The notes beneath the pieces were generated by a model, which did no database searches, had not been told where the DNA came from, and saw only the letters and a list, made by a program, of their open reading frames with translations. 64,000 nt of DNA, from NCBI GenBank assembly GCA_965200095.1, contig OZ241350.1:620001-684000 (forward strand), in the 5' to 3' direction. Position numbers and translations under genes: made by a program. Position 1 is the stretch's first letter; each line of letters opens with the position of its first letter. The DNA comes from JANQOH01 sp965200095. Lineage in GTDB: Bacteria; Pseudomonadota; Alphaproteobacteria; UBA7887. Positions 25,138-33,330 of the stretch are shown here, piece by piece.

Positions 25138-26376
25138 ATGTGGACTGAAACCACTCGGTCGCAGTATGCGCGCGAAGGGCGATGCCATGCAAGCGACCCG
25201 GACGACGCCGAATGGCGCCCGGTCGCGCCCGCCATGCCGCCGAGCAAACCGCTCAGGCGGCGGCGTCGGACCGACCTGCGCGAGGTCGCGAACGCGATCT
25301 TGTCCGTCCTGCGGTGCGGTTGCCCGTGGCGCATGTTGCCGAAGGGCTTTCCGCCATGGCGGACGGTGTATCGGTATTTCGCGGCGTGGCGCGATAGCGG
25401 CCTATGGGTGTCGCTCAACCGTCGCCTGGCGATGGCGTCGCGCGTGTCCGGGGGACGGTCGACCGGCCCGTCGGCCGGCATCGTCGACAGCCAATCGGCA
25501 AAGACGACGGAGAGCGGCGGTCCGCGCGGCTTCGACGCCGGCAAGAAGGTCAAGGGCCGCAAGCGGCATATCGTCACCGACACCGGCGGGTTGCTCGTCG
25601 CGGCCCCGGTCCGTCCCGCCGACATCCGGGACCGCGCCGGCGCGCCCGCCTTGCCGGTTTCGCTACGCTACCGGTTTCCGTGGCTGCGCCGCATTTTCGC
25701 CGATGGCGCCTACGCGGGTCCGAAACTCAAGGCGGCACTGGAAGGCAAGGGGCGGTGGCGGGTCGAGGTCGTCGGGCGCGCACGCGGCGGTCGGGGGTTC
25801 CAGGCGTTGCCGCGGCGCTGGGCGGTGGAGCGGACGCCGGCATGGCTGAGCTGCAACCGGCGGTTGGCCGAGGCGACTGTCGCCGCGGCCCGGACATGGC
25901 TCTTTATCGGAAGCGTCCAAATCCTGTTGCGAAGGCTGACACGCCGGAAAAAACAACACCCCGGTCCGAAACGGACACTGAGACATGGCGCGTTCGCGCG
26001 GTCGGTATCCGGGCTTTTCCGCCGCACCGCTCCATGTCGAGAACCGGTGCGTTTCGGGGTCGCGACGCGCGGTTTCCGGAGGGGGGTCGTCTGGAGCGGG
26101 CGAGCGGGATCGAACCGCCGACATTCAGCTTGGGAAGCTGACGTTCTACCACTGAACTACGCCCGCGAACGGCGAAAGCCTAAAGCCGCGCACATCCGGA
26201 GGCAAGCCCGAAACGGCCGTTGCGGCAATTCTCATTTTGGCCCATGGCGCAGCGGCGGGTCGGTTGCGGTCGTTCCCGGGAGCGAGCCTGTTTTCGCGCG
26301 CTTCGCGCGCGTGCCGGCGAGACGCCCCCCGCATACGCGAGGGCAGGCTCGCTCCCAGGGGGCCGTCAATCGCTAA
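25138..26376 (+). CDS. IS5-family transposase with lost native stop
   Basis: DDE transposase. Its N-terminal DUF4096-like region has SDPDDAEWRPVAP, AILSVLRCGCPWRMLPKGF and PPWRTVYRYFAAWRDSGLW. The catalytic residues are visible: first Asp in GIVDSQSAK, second in FADGAYAGPKL and Glu in RWAVERTPAWLSCNRRLA. The YREK-like spacing is preserved. Homology ends near 25950 (LLRRLTRRKK). No stop follows, so the frame continues through tRNA-Gly on the other strand and into the family 2 repeat, ending at 26376. Terminal inverted repeats were not found at either side. The element is therefore probably a right-truncated copy; activity is doubtful. Confidence 0.75.
   Translation: MWTETTRSQYAREGRCHASDPDDAEWRPVAPAMPPSKPLRRRRRTDLREVANAILSVLRCGCPWRMLPKGFPPWRTVYRYFAAWRDSGLWVSLNRRLAMASRVSGGRSTGPSAGIVDSQSAKTTESGGPRGFDAGKKVKGRKRHIVTDTGGLLVAAPVRPADIRDRAGAPALPVSLRYRFPWLRRIFADGAYAGPKLKAALEGKGRWRVEVVGRARGGRGFQALPRRWAVERTPAWLSCNRRLAEATVAAARTWLFIGSVQILLRRLTRRKKQHPGPKRTLRHGAFARSVSGLFRRTAPCREPVRFGVATRGFRRGVVWSGRAGSNRRHSAWEADVLPLNYARERRKPKAAHIRRQARNGRCGNSHFGPWRSGGSVAVVPGSEPVFARFARVPARRPPHTRGQARSQGAVNR
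26092..26166 (-). tRNA. tRNA-Gly (CCC)
   Basis: The complement has acceptor GCGGGCG/CGCCCGC, D-arm GTTCAGTGGTAGAAC, anticodon stem TCAGC/GCTGA with loop TTCCCAA (CCC), T-arm GGTTCGATCCC and encoded CCA (26092-26094). It lies within the run-on frame of the transposase, on the opposite strand. Confidence 0.97.
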
Positions 26377-26388
26377 AATGAGAATCGC
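26225..26388 (+). repeat. interspersed inverted-repeat element family 2, copy 2 (164 bp)
   Basis: Terminal repeats GCAATTCTCATTTTGGC (26225-26241) and GCTAAAATGAGAATCGC (26372-26388) are near-perfect inverses. The inside holds CGGGAGCGAGCCTG with a matching CAGGCTCGCTCCC arm around TTTTCGCGCGC, the same loop word as in copy 1 at 20204-20364. It is placed between tRNA-Gly and the small secreted protein gene. Confidence 0.85.
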
Positions 26389-26413
26389 TGCGGCCGTTGC
26401 CTCTGTGGGCGCC

Positions 26414-26629
26414 TCAGCGGGTCTGGACGCTCCCGAAAACCTCGACCCGGTGACCGATCGAAACGGTCCCGGTGACGGGGACGGCGCCGCGAACCTCCAC
26501 CTGACACGGGTTGTGCCATTGGCCGCAATCGTCGCCCACGGCGCGCGCCGGCGATACCCGGTTCTGGACGGCGATCGCGCACAACGCCACGGCGATGACG
26601 GTGAGAACGCATTTCGTGTAACGGTCCAT
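26414..26629 (-). CDS. small membrane-anchored or secreted protein of unknown function
   Basis: A 71-residue protein. MDRYTKCVLTVIAVALCAIA is followed by a polar segment with two cysteines (DDCGQWHNPC) and a short beta-rich end VPVTGTVSIGHRVEVFGS. The N-terminus can act as a signal anchor. The ATG at 26629 has an AGGAGAAACC ribosome site, which decides the start over longer in-frame options. Similar short proteins with an MDRYTK-hydrophobic start occur in alphaproteobacteria, from memory; none has a known role. It is divergent from the radical SAM gene. Confidence 0.72.
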   Translation of the reverse strand: MDRYTKCVLTVIAVALCAIAVQNRVSPARAVGDDCGQWHNPCQVEVRGAVPVTGTVSIGHRVEVFGSVQTR

Positions 26630-26734
26630 CGGTTTCTCCTTTCCCTTGCGGGCCGCGCTGTCGCTTGACGGGCGGCTTCGCGCCCCGGATGCTCGCATGC
26701 CCCGCTGCGCCGTTCACCGAGGAGCTTCGCGCCC

Positions 26735-27739
26735 ATGCCCTCAGCGTTGCCGGCGGCGGAGCTTGCGCCCCGCCCCGCGAAGTTCCGCGACCCCGAGACG
26801 ACGGCGACGGGCGCCCGGCGGGCGCGGGTGGCGTTCGATACGCTGCGCACCCTGTGGTTCAACACCGGATCGTTGTGCAACCTCGCCTGCAAGACCTGTT
26901 ACATCGAATCCAGCCCGCGCAACGACCGCCTCGCATGGCTGACCCCGGGCGACGTGCGCGCGTGGCTCGACGACGCGGCGGCGCTCGGGCGCACGCCCGA
27001 CGAGATCGGCTTCACGGGCGGCGAGCCCTTCATGAACCCCGAATTCGTGCCGATGCTGCGCGAAGGCCTCGCCCGCGGCCACCGCGTGCTGGTTCTGACG
27101 AACGCGATGCGGCCGATGATGAAGGTCGCCGACGCGCTGCTCGGCCTGTGCGACCTCCCGGTCGAGCGGTTGACGCTCCGGGTCTCGCTCGACCATTACA
27201 CGGCGGCGCTGCATGAGATCGAGCGCGGCCCGCGTTCGTGGGCGCCGGCGGTCGAGGGGCTGCAATGGCTCGCGCGCCACGGCTTCGCGGTCCGTGTCGC
27301 CGGGCGGCTCAAATGGGGCGAACCCGAACGCGCAATGCGGGCCGGCTACCGGCGCCTGTTCGCGCGGCTCGGCGTTTTCATCGACGCCGACGACCCTTCC
27401 GCGCTCGTGCTGTTCCCGGAAATGGACGCCGGCGCCGATGCGCCGGAGATCGGCGAAACCTGCTGGGACACGCTGGGAGCGCGGCCCGAAGCCATGATGT
27501 GCGCGAGCGCGCGCATGATCGTCAAGCGCAGGGGCGCCGCCCGTGCGGTGCTGGTTCCGTGCACCCTTCTCCCCTACGACCCGCGCTTCGAGATGGGCGA
27601 CTCCCTCGCCCGCGTCGCCGACACGGTCACCCTGAACCACCCGCATTGCGCGCGCTTCTGTGTGCTCGGCGGCGGCTCGTGCAACGCCCCGCCGGCGCTG
27701 GACATCGCGCCGCGGCCGGCGCAAGTTGCGCCGTCATGA
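26735..27739 (+). CDS. radical SAM protein with C-terminal cysteine cluster
   Basis: A 334-residue protein with the radical SAM cluster CNLACKTCY (Cys48, 52, 55), the SAM-binding GFTGGEPFMNPEF and strand VLVLTNAM. The C-terminal 90 residues contain further cysteines (MMCAS, VPCTLLPYDP, HCARFCVLGGGSCN) that may bind a second iron-sulfur cluster, as in SPASM-like proteins. The substrate is unknown. The ATG has a GAGGAG ribosome site. The stop overlaps the apaG start as ATGA, so the two are translated together. Confidence 0.85.
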   Translation: MPSALPAAELAPRPAKFRDPETTATGARRARVAFDTLRTLWFNTGSLCNLACKTCYIESSPRNDRLAWLTPGDVRAWLDDAAALGRTPDEIGFTGGEPFMNPEFVPMLREGLARGHRVLVLTNAMRPMMKVADALLGLCDLPVERLTLRVSLDHYTAALHEIERGPRSWAPAVEGLQWLARHGFAVRVAGRLKWGEPERAMRAGYRRLFARLGVFIDADDPSALVLFPEMDAGADAPEIGETCWDTLGARPEAMMCASARMIVKRRGAARAVLVPCTLLPYDPRFEMGDSLARVADTVTLNHPHCARFCVLGGGSCNAPPALDIAPRPAQVAPS

Positions 27740-28143
27740 ACGCGCCCGTGCGATACAGCGCCGTAACGCGCGAGATCGAGGTGACGGTGCAACCGTTCTA
27801 TCTCCCGGAACAATCGTCGCCGCCGGAGGAGCGGTATGTCTTCGCCTACCGCGTGCGCATCCGCAACCGGGGCGGCGAAACCGTGCAGCTGCGCAACCGC
27901 AACTGGCGCATCACCGACTCCCGGGGGCGCACGTATGAAGTCCATGGCGAGGGGGTGGTCGGCGAACAGCCTGTTCTCGCCCCCGGGGAAAGTTTCGAAT
28001 ACACCAGCGGGACTCCCCTCGCCACGGCGTCGGGGATCATGCTCGGCAGTTATGAGATGGTGACGGGGGACGGCGAGCGTTTCGATGTGACCATCCCCGC
28101 CTTTTCGCTGGACGCGCCGGACGGCGCCCGGCTCGTCAATTGA
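27736..28143 (+). CDS. apaG: ApaG domain protein
   Basis: A 135-residue single-domain protein of the fibronectin-like ApaG fold. YVFAYRVRIRNRGGETVQL, RNRNWRITDSRGRTYEVHGE, GVVGEQPVLAPGESFEYTSG and GIMLGSYEM are the family blocks. ApaG influences Mg/Co homeostasis and dinucleotide polyphosphate levels in enterobacteria; the biochemical role is unresolved. It overlaps the radical SAM gene by four bases and is close to folE, so a three-gene transcript is likely. Confidence 0.93.
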   Translation: MNAPVRYSAVTREIEVTVQPFYLPEQSSPPEERYVFAYRVRIRNRGGETVQLRNRNWRITDSRGRTYEVHGEGVVGEQPVLAPGESFEYTSGTPLATASGIMLGSYEMVTGDGERFDVTIPAFSLDAPDGARLVN

Positions 28144-28151
28144 CGCCCGAT

Positions 28152-28751
28152 ATGCGCGAAAACCCCGGCGCCGCGGCGCCGGCGCGACCGAGCCGCGACG
28201 AAGCCGAAGCCGCCGTGCGCACCCTGATCCGATGGGCGGGCGACGACCCCGCGCGCGAGGGCCTCGCGGCGACGCCGGAAAGGGTGGCGCGCGCTTTCGA
28301 GGAGTATTTCGGGGGCTACAGCGTCGACGCCGGCGAACTGCTCACCCGCACCTTCGAGGAGGTCGACGGATACGACGAGATCGTGGCGCTGCGCGGCATC
28401 GGCTTCGAATCCCACTGCGAGCACCATATGGCGCCCATCGCCGGCGTCGCGCACGTCGCCTATCTGCCCGACCGCCGGGTGGTCGGCATCAGCAAACTCG
28501 CGCGCGTCGTCGATGTCTACGCCCGCCGGCTGCAAATCCAGGAGAAGATGACGGTGCAGATCGCCGACACGATCGACAAGGTGCTGGCGCCGAAGGGCGT
28601 CGCCGTGATCGTGGAAGCGGCGCACCAGTGCATGACCGCCCGCGGGGTCCACAAGCCGGGGGTGACGATGAAGACCAGCCGGATGCTCGGCGCGTTTCGC
28701 GACGACCCCAGCACGCGCCGCGAATTCCTGTCGATGATCGAGCGCGGCTGA
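28152..28751 (+). CDS. folE: GTP cyclohydrolase I, type FolE
   Basis: A 199-residue enzyme that converts GTP to 7,8-dihydroneopterin triphosphate, the first step of folate or tetrahydrobiopterin synthesis. Zinc ligands are in SHCEHHMAPIAG and the late cysteine of HQCMTARGVHKPG. Other blocks are GYDEIVALRGIGFES and ARRLQIQEKMTVQIADTI. The ATG at 28152 is taken. A TTG at 28140 overlapping the apaG stop is an alternative, and neither has a clear ribosome site. The folate-pathway gene folC is far away at 57-58 kb. Confidence 0.95.
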   Translation: MRENPGAAAPARPSRDEAEAAVRTLIRWAGDDPAREGLAATPERVARAFEEYFGGYSVDAGELLTRTFEEVDGYDEIVALRGIGFESHCEHHMAPIAGVAHVAYLPDRRVVGISKLARVVDVYARRLQIQEKMTVQIADTIDKVLAPKGVAVIVEAAHQCMTARGVHKPGVTMKTSRMLGAFRDDPSTRREFLSMIERG

Positions 28752-28779
28752 ACCGCTCCGCCGCTCCTCTCGCGCGCCG

Positions 28780-30228
28780 ATGCCCGACCTGCGCCCGGTT
28801 TTCTTCGCCGTCGGCGCGCTGTCGATCGCCCTCGCCGCCGCCATGGCCCTGCCCGTGGCGGCGGACCTCGCCGCCGGCGGCGGCGTCTGGCGCGCCTTCG
28901 CCGTCTCCGCGGGAGTATCGCTGTTCGCCGGCGGCGCTCTCGTGCTCGCCTTCCGCGGTCCCCGATGGACGGTGACCGCGCGCCAGACCTTCGTCCTGAC
29001 GACGGCGAGCTGGGTGGCGTTGTGCGCCTTCGCCGCCCTGCCGTTCGCCCTGGCGGACCCCCGTCTGTCCTGGGGCGACGCCTATTTCGAGGCGATGTCG
29101 GGTCTGACCACCACCGGTTCGACGGTGTTCGACGGCCTCGACGGCATGCCCAGGGCGCTGCTCCTCTGGCGCGCGCTGCTGCAATGGCTCGGCGGCATCG
29201 GCATCATCGTCATGGCGGTGGCGGTCTTGCCCTTCCTCGGCGTCGGCGGGATGCAGCTGTTCCGCAGCGAATCCTCCGACCGCACCGACAAGGTGCTGCC
29301 CCGCACGGCGCGCATCGCCGCCGAGATCGGCGCCGCCTACGCCGCGCTGACCGCCCTGTGGGCCTGCCTGCTCTGGGCCGCCGGCATGGGCCGCTTCGAC
29401 GCGCTGTGCCACGCCATGACCACCATCGCCACGGGAGGCTATTCGACGCGCGACGCCTCCATCGGCCATTTCGACGACGCCGCGGTCGAAGTCGTCGTCA
29501 TTGCCGGGATGATCGCCGGTTCGCTGCCCTTCATGCTCTATCTGGCGGCGCTGCGCGGCGGCGTCCGCGTCCTGTTCGGCGACAGCCAGGTGCGCTGGTT
29601 CCTCGCCGCCGCCGCCGCGGCGTCGCTGTTCCTCGCCGCCTGGCTCTGGCTGCGCGGCGATGCGCCGGCTGCGGAGGCGCTGCGGCGCGCCGTCTTCAAC
29701 ACCGTCGCCGTCATGACGGGCACCGGCTACAGCACCGCCGACTACAGCGGATGGGGAGGGCTGGCGGTCGGCGTGCTGTTTTTCCTGATGTTCGTCGGCG
29801 GCTGCACCGGCGGCACAACGGGCGGTATCAAGATATTCCGCTTTCAGGTGCTGTTTTCGACCGTCCGCGCCGAAATGGCGCGGCTTGTGCAGCCCCACCG
29901 GGTCTTCCCCGCGCATTACGAGGGCAAACCCGTGTCGGAGGCGACGACGGCCGCGGTCCTCGGGTTCTACTTCCTCTTCTTCGCCGCCTTCGCCGCGGTG
30001 TCGCTGGCTCTGGCGGCGCACGGGCACGATTTCATCACCAGCGTTTCGGGCGCGGCGACGGCCATCGCCAATGTCGGCCCCGGCCTCGGCGCGGAGATCG
30101 GCCCCGGCGGCAATTTTTCCGGCCTCGATGATTCGGCGAAATGGATTCTATCCGCCGCCATGCTGCTCGGCCGTCTCGAACTGTTCACCGTGCTGATCCT
30201 GTTCCTGCCGCGCTTCTGGCGGCCGTGA
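28780..30228 (+). CDS. trkH: TrkH-family potassium uptake protein
   Basis: A 482-residue inner-membrane K+ channel subunit of the Trk system. The four pore-loop repeats are visible: MSGLTTTGSTV, TTIATGGYSTRD, VMTGTGYSTADYSG and TAIANVGPGLGAEIGPGGNF. The motif GGCTGGTTGGIKIFRFQ is diagnostic. It normally works with the NAD-binding TrkA, not in this window. Its last 81 bases overlap the 3' end of the convergent RND gene. Confidence 0.95.
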   Translation: MPDLRPVFFAVGALSIALAAAMALPVAADLAAGGGVWRAFAVSAGVSLFAGGALVLAFRGPRWTVTARQTFVLTTASWVALCAFAALPFALADPRLSWGDAYFEAMSGLTTTGSTVFDGLDGMPRALLLWRALLQWLGGIGIIVMAVAVLPFLGVGGMQLFRSESSDRTDKVLPRTARIAAEIGAAYAALTALWACLLWAAGMGRFDALCHAMTTIATGGYSTRDASIGHFDDAAVEVVVIAGMIAGSLPFMLYLAALRGGVRVLFGDSQVRWFLAAAAAASLFLAAWLWLRGDAPAAEALRRAVFNTVAVMTGTGYSTADYSGWGGLAVGVLFFLMFVGGCTGGTTGGIKIFRFQVLFSTVRAEMARLVQPHRVFPAHYEGKPVSEATTAAVLGFYFLFFAAFAAVSLALAAHGHDFITSVSGAATAIANVGPGLGAEIGPGGNFSGLDDSAKWILSAAMLLGRLELFTVLILFLPRFWRP

Positions 30229-33200
30229 CCGCGAGCGCCGCCGCAGCGCCCCCGCAATGTCCTCCTGCACGGCGACGAGCGCCGGCGCCACGAACAGCAC
30301 GAGCAGGGTCGTGGACATCAGACCGAACACCAGCGTCAACGCCATCGGCTTGAGGAACTGGGCCTGAAGGCTGGTTTCCGACAGCAGCGGCGACAGACCG
30401 CCGATGGTGGTCAGCGAGGTCACCGTCACCGCGCGCAGCCGGTCGCAGGCGCCCTGCGCCGCGGCCTCGCCGGGCGTCTCGCCCGACGCCAGGCGTTCGT
30501 CGATGGTGCTCACCAGGATGATCGAATCGTTGATGGCGATCCCCGACAGGCCGAGCAGGCCGATCAGGCTCAGAATGGTGAGGTCGAAACCGACCAGGAG
30601 ATGGCCGACCGCGGCGCCGACCAGGCCGAAGGGCACGATCGCCAGGACGACGAAAGGCCGCGCGTAGCTCGCGAACACCCAGGCGAGGATGACATACACC
30701 GCGCAGAAGCCGATGAGCGCGCCGAGGCGCATGTCGGCGAAGGTGTCTCCCTGTTCCTCCGCCTTGCCGGCGAAGCGGTATTCGATTCCGTGCGCGGCGG
30801 CGATGGCGGGCATCTCGTGCGCCGCCAGGGCCGCCGTCAGTTCCGCGGGGTTGGCGACCGAAGTGTCCACATCGGCGACGACCGCCGCTTCGCGCCTGCC
30901 GTCCTCGCGGCGGATGACGGCGAAGCCGCGCGTTTCGCGGAGCTCGGCGACATGCGCCAGCGGCACTTCGGCCCCGCCGGGGGAACGCAGGCGGAAGAGG
31001 CGGAGGGCCTCCGGACCCGCGGCGTCGCGCGCCAGTTGCACGCGCACCGCCACCTCCTCGTCGCCGCGCGCGAACCGCGTCGCCACCGCGCCTTCGAAGG
31101 CGTCGCTCAGCTGGCCGGCGACGCTTGCGGTCGAGAACCCGAGGGCGCGCCCGCGCGGCGTCACCGAGACAGCCAGCTCGCGCTTGCCCCAGGGCAGGTC
31201 GTCGTCTGCGTCGTGGACTCCGTCGTAGTCCGCCAGCGCGCGGCGCAGGTCGAGCGCCGCCGCCTTCAGCGCCGCGACCGAATCGCCGGACAGGCGCACG
31301 TCGATGTCGCGTCCCGGCGGTCCGCCCCGGCGTTCCCGGATGGTCAGGGTTTCAAGGCCGGGGAGCGCGCGGACCTCGTCGCGCCACGCCGCGATGAGGT
31401 CCGCCGTGCGCACGTCGCGCCGCTCCGACGGCGCCAGTTCGACCTGCACCCCGCCAAGATGGTCGCCCGTGTCGGCGGGCGCCCCCGGGGACCCGCCGAT
31501 CGTGCTCCCGACCTTGCCGACCGCGAGCCGCACCGGCGATTCCCCTTCCGGCGCCAGCGCGGCCTCGGCGCGCCGCAGCGCCTCCTCCAGCTCGGAGACC
31601 ATCGCTTCGCTGCGGCTGCGCGGCGCGCCGTGCGCGAAGGCGAAACCGGCGATCGCCGTGTCGCTCTCGGGCGAGGGGAAGAACACGAATTGGAGGCGCC
31701 CGCCGGCGATCGCGCCGATACAGACCACGAAACTCGCCAGAGCTATCGCAAGGGTGGCGTAGCGCCAGCGCACCGCCAGGGCGACGAGGCGGCGGAACGG
31801 CCCGTCGCGGAACCGGGCGAAGCCGGCGTCGAAGGCGCGGCGGAACCCCGCGGGCCGGTCGCTTGCGCGCGCCAGCGCGCCGCGCATATGGCCGGGCAGG
31901 ATGAGGAAACATTCCACGAGGCTCGCCGCTAGCATGGCCGCCGCAACGACCGGGATCGCGAACAGGATGCGCCCGATGGTGTCGCCGACCAGGGCGATGG
32001 GAAGGAACATGGCTATGGTCGTGAGCGACGCGCAGGTCACCGGCGCCAGCATGCGCCGCGCCCCGGTCACCGCCGCTTCCAGCCCGCCGGCCCCGGCGGC
32101 GCGCCGCGCCAGCGCGTGTTCGCCCACCACGATGGCGTCGTCGACGACGATGCCGAGCATCATGATCAGCGCGAACAGCGTCACCATGTTGATCGTCTGA
32201 TCCGCCGCAAGCATCGTCGCCAGCGCCGCCATCACCGCCACCGGGATGCCCACTGCGACCCACAGGGCGACGGCGCGGTCGAGGAAGACGAAGAGCACCG
32301 CGAGCACCAGCAGCAACCCCCCGAAGCCGTTGCGCAGAAGGAGGTTTATGCGGTCGTCGATGGCTTGCGCCGCGACATCGTATTGCTCGACCGCCATGCC
32401 CGGCGGCAGTTCCGGCGCGAGTTCGGCGAGCGTGCGGTCGACGATCTCCGAGAGTTCGAGGGCGTCGTTCCCCGCCGCGCGCTGGATGTGCAGTTCGACC
32501 GCGCGGGCGCCGTCCACCGAAGCGGTCGGCTGGCCGGCGTCGAACGAGTCGCGGACCTGCGCGATGTCGCCGAGGAGGACGCGCTCGCCGTCGCCCCCGG
32601 CGCGGATTTCCATATCGGCGAGCTGCGAGGCGCGGGCGCGGAGGCCGAGGCCGCGTATCTGGAACTCGCTCGCGCCGGCGGTGTCGCCCGCCGGAAGGTC
32701 GCGGCTGCTGCGGGCGATGGCGGCGGCGATGTCGCCCGGCGTCGCGTTCAGCCGGAGCAGCGCCTCCGGCGCGACTTCGACGAGGATTTCCTCGTCGCGC
32801 GCGCCGAACATCGTCACCCGGTCGACGCCGCGCGCCAGCAGCGCCTCGCGGATGCGCTTGGCGCGCGCCTTCAGCACCGCCTCCGGGTAATCGCCGGAGA
32901 CCGCCACCCGCGCCACGGTGTCGTGGAAGGCGACGCGCTGCACGACGGGGCGTTCGGCGCCCTCGGGCAGGGTCGTCGCCTGTGCGACGACGTTCTCGAC
33001 TTCCGACAGGCCGGCCTGGATATCCGCGCCCGGCTCGAACTCGACAACGAGCCGCCCCGCCCCCTCGCGCGCGGTTCCGCTCACCTTCTTCGCCCCGGCG
33101 ACGGCGCGAAGGCCGGGTTCGAGCGCCGCGACGATGGCGGCGTCGACATCGGCGGCGCCGGCCCCCGGCCAGACGACGGAGACCGTCGCCAGATCGAGGT

Positions 33201-33330
33201 CGAAATCGGGGAAGAATTGGGTGTTGTTGCGGTCGACCGAGACGATCCCGGCGACGATGGCGACCAGCATGAGGAGGTTGGCCGCGGTCGGGTGGCGCGC
33301 GAAGAACCCGATCGCGCCGCCGGTCGTCAC
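30148..33330 (-). CDS. RND family efflux transporter permease
   Basis: A 1060-residue AcrB/HAE-type proton-driven pump. The N-terminal FFARHPTAANLLMLVAIVAG and TQFFPDFDLDLATVSVVWPG are family starts. The proton-relay aspartates are in LGIVVDDAIVVGEHALARR. Symmetric halves each carry about six helices. The GTG start overlaps the adaptor stop as GTGA. The C-terminal tail after VQEDIAG is polar and extends 81 bases into trkH. No outer-membrane factor is adjacent. The FFPDFDLD region is seen in pumps with lipid-like or unknown substrates rather than classical drug pumps; the substrate is not predictable. Confidence 0.92.
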   Translation of the reverse strand: MTTGGAIGFFARHPTAANLLMLVAIVAGIVSVDRNNTQFFPDFDLDLATVSVVWPGAGAADVDAAIVAALEPGLRAVAGAKKVSGTAREGAGRLVVEFEPGADIQAGLSEVENVVAQATTLPEGAERPVVQRVAFHDTVARVAVSGDYPEAVLKARAKRIREALLARGVDRVTMFGARDEEILVEVAPEALLRLNATPGDIAAAIARSSRDLPAGDTAGASEFQIRGLGLRARASQLADMEIRAGGDGERVLLGDIAQVRDSFDAGQPTASVDGARAVELHIQRAAGNDALELSEIVDRTLAELAPELPPGMAVEQYDVAAQAIDDRINLLLRNGFGGLLLVLAVLFVFLDRAVALWVAVGIPVAVMAALATMLAADQTINMVTLFALIMMLGIVVDDAIVVGEHALARRAAGAGGLEAAVTGARRMLAPVTCASLTTIAMFLPIALVGDTIGRILFAIPVVAAAMLAASLVECFLILPGHMRGALARASDRPAGFRRAFDAGFARFRDGPFRRLVALAVRWRYATLAIALASFVVCIGAIAGGRLQFVFFPSPESDTAIAGFAFAHGAPRSRSEAMVSELEEALRRAEAALAPEGESPVRLAVGKVGSTIGGSPGAPADTGDHLGGVQVELAPSERRDVRTADLIAAWRDEVRALPGLETLTIRERRGGPPGRDIDVRLSGDSVAALKAAALDLRRALADYDGVHDADDDLPWGKRELAVSVTPRGRALGFSTASVAGQLSDAFEGAVATRFARGDEEVAVRVQLARDAAGPEALRLFRLRSPGGAEVPLAHVAELRETRGFAVIRREDGRREAAVVADVDTSVANPAELTAALAAHEMPAIAAAHGIEYRFAGKAEEQGDTFADMRLGALIGFCAVYVILAWVFASYARPFVVLAIVPFGLVGAAVGHLLVGFDLTILSLIGLLGLSGIAINDSIILVSTIDERLASGETPGEAAAQGACDRLRAVTVTSLTTIGGLSPLLSETSLQAQFLKPMALTLVFGLMSTTLLVLFVAPALVAVQEDIAGALRRRSRSRPPEARQEQDQHGEQFETAEQHGGG

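Noticed and set aside
28140..28151. TTG start for folE overlapping the apaG stop
   Set aside because: The ATG at 28152 is sufficient and preferred; the four extra residues are not supported by any motif.
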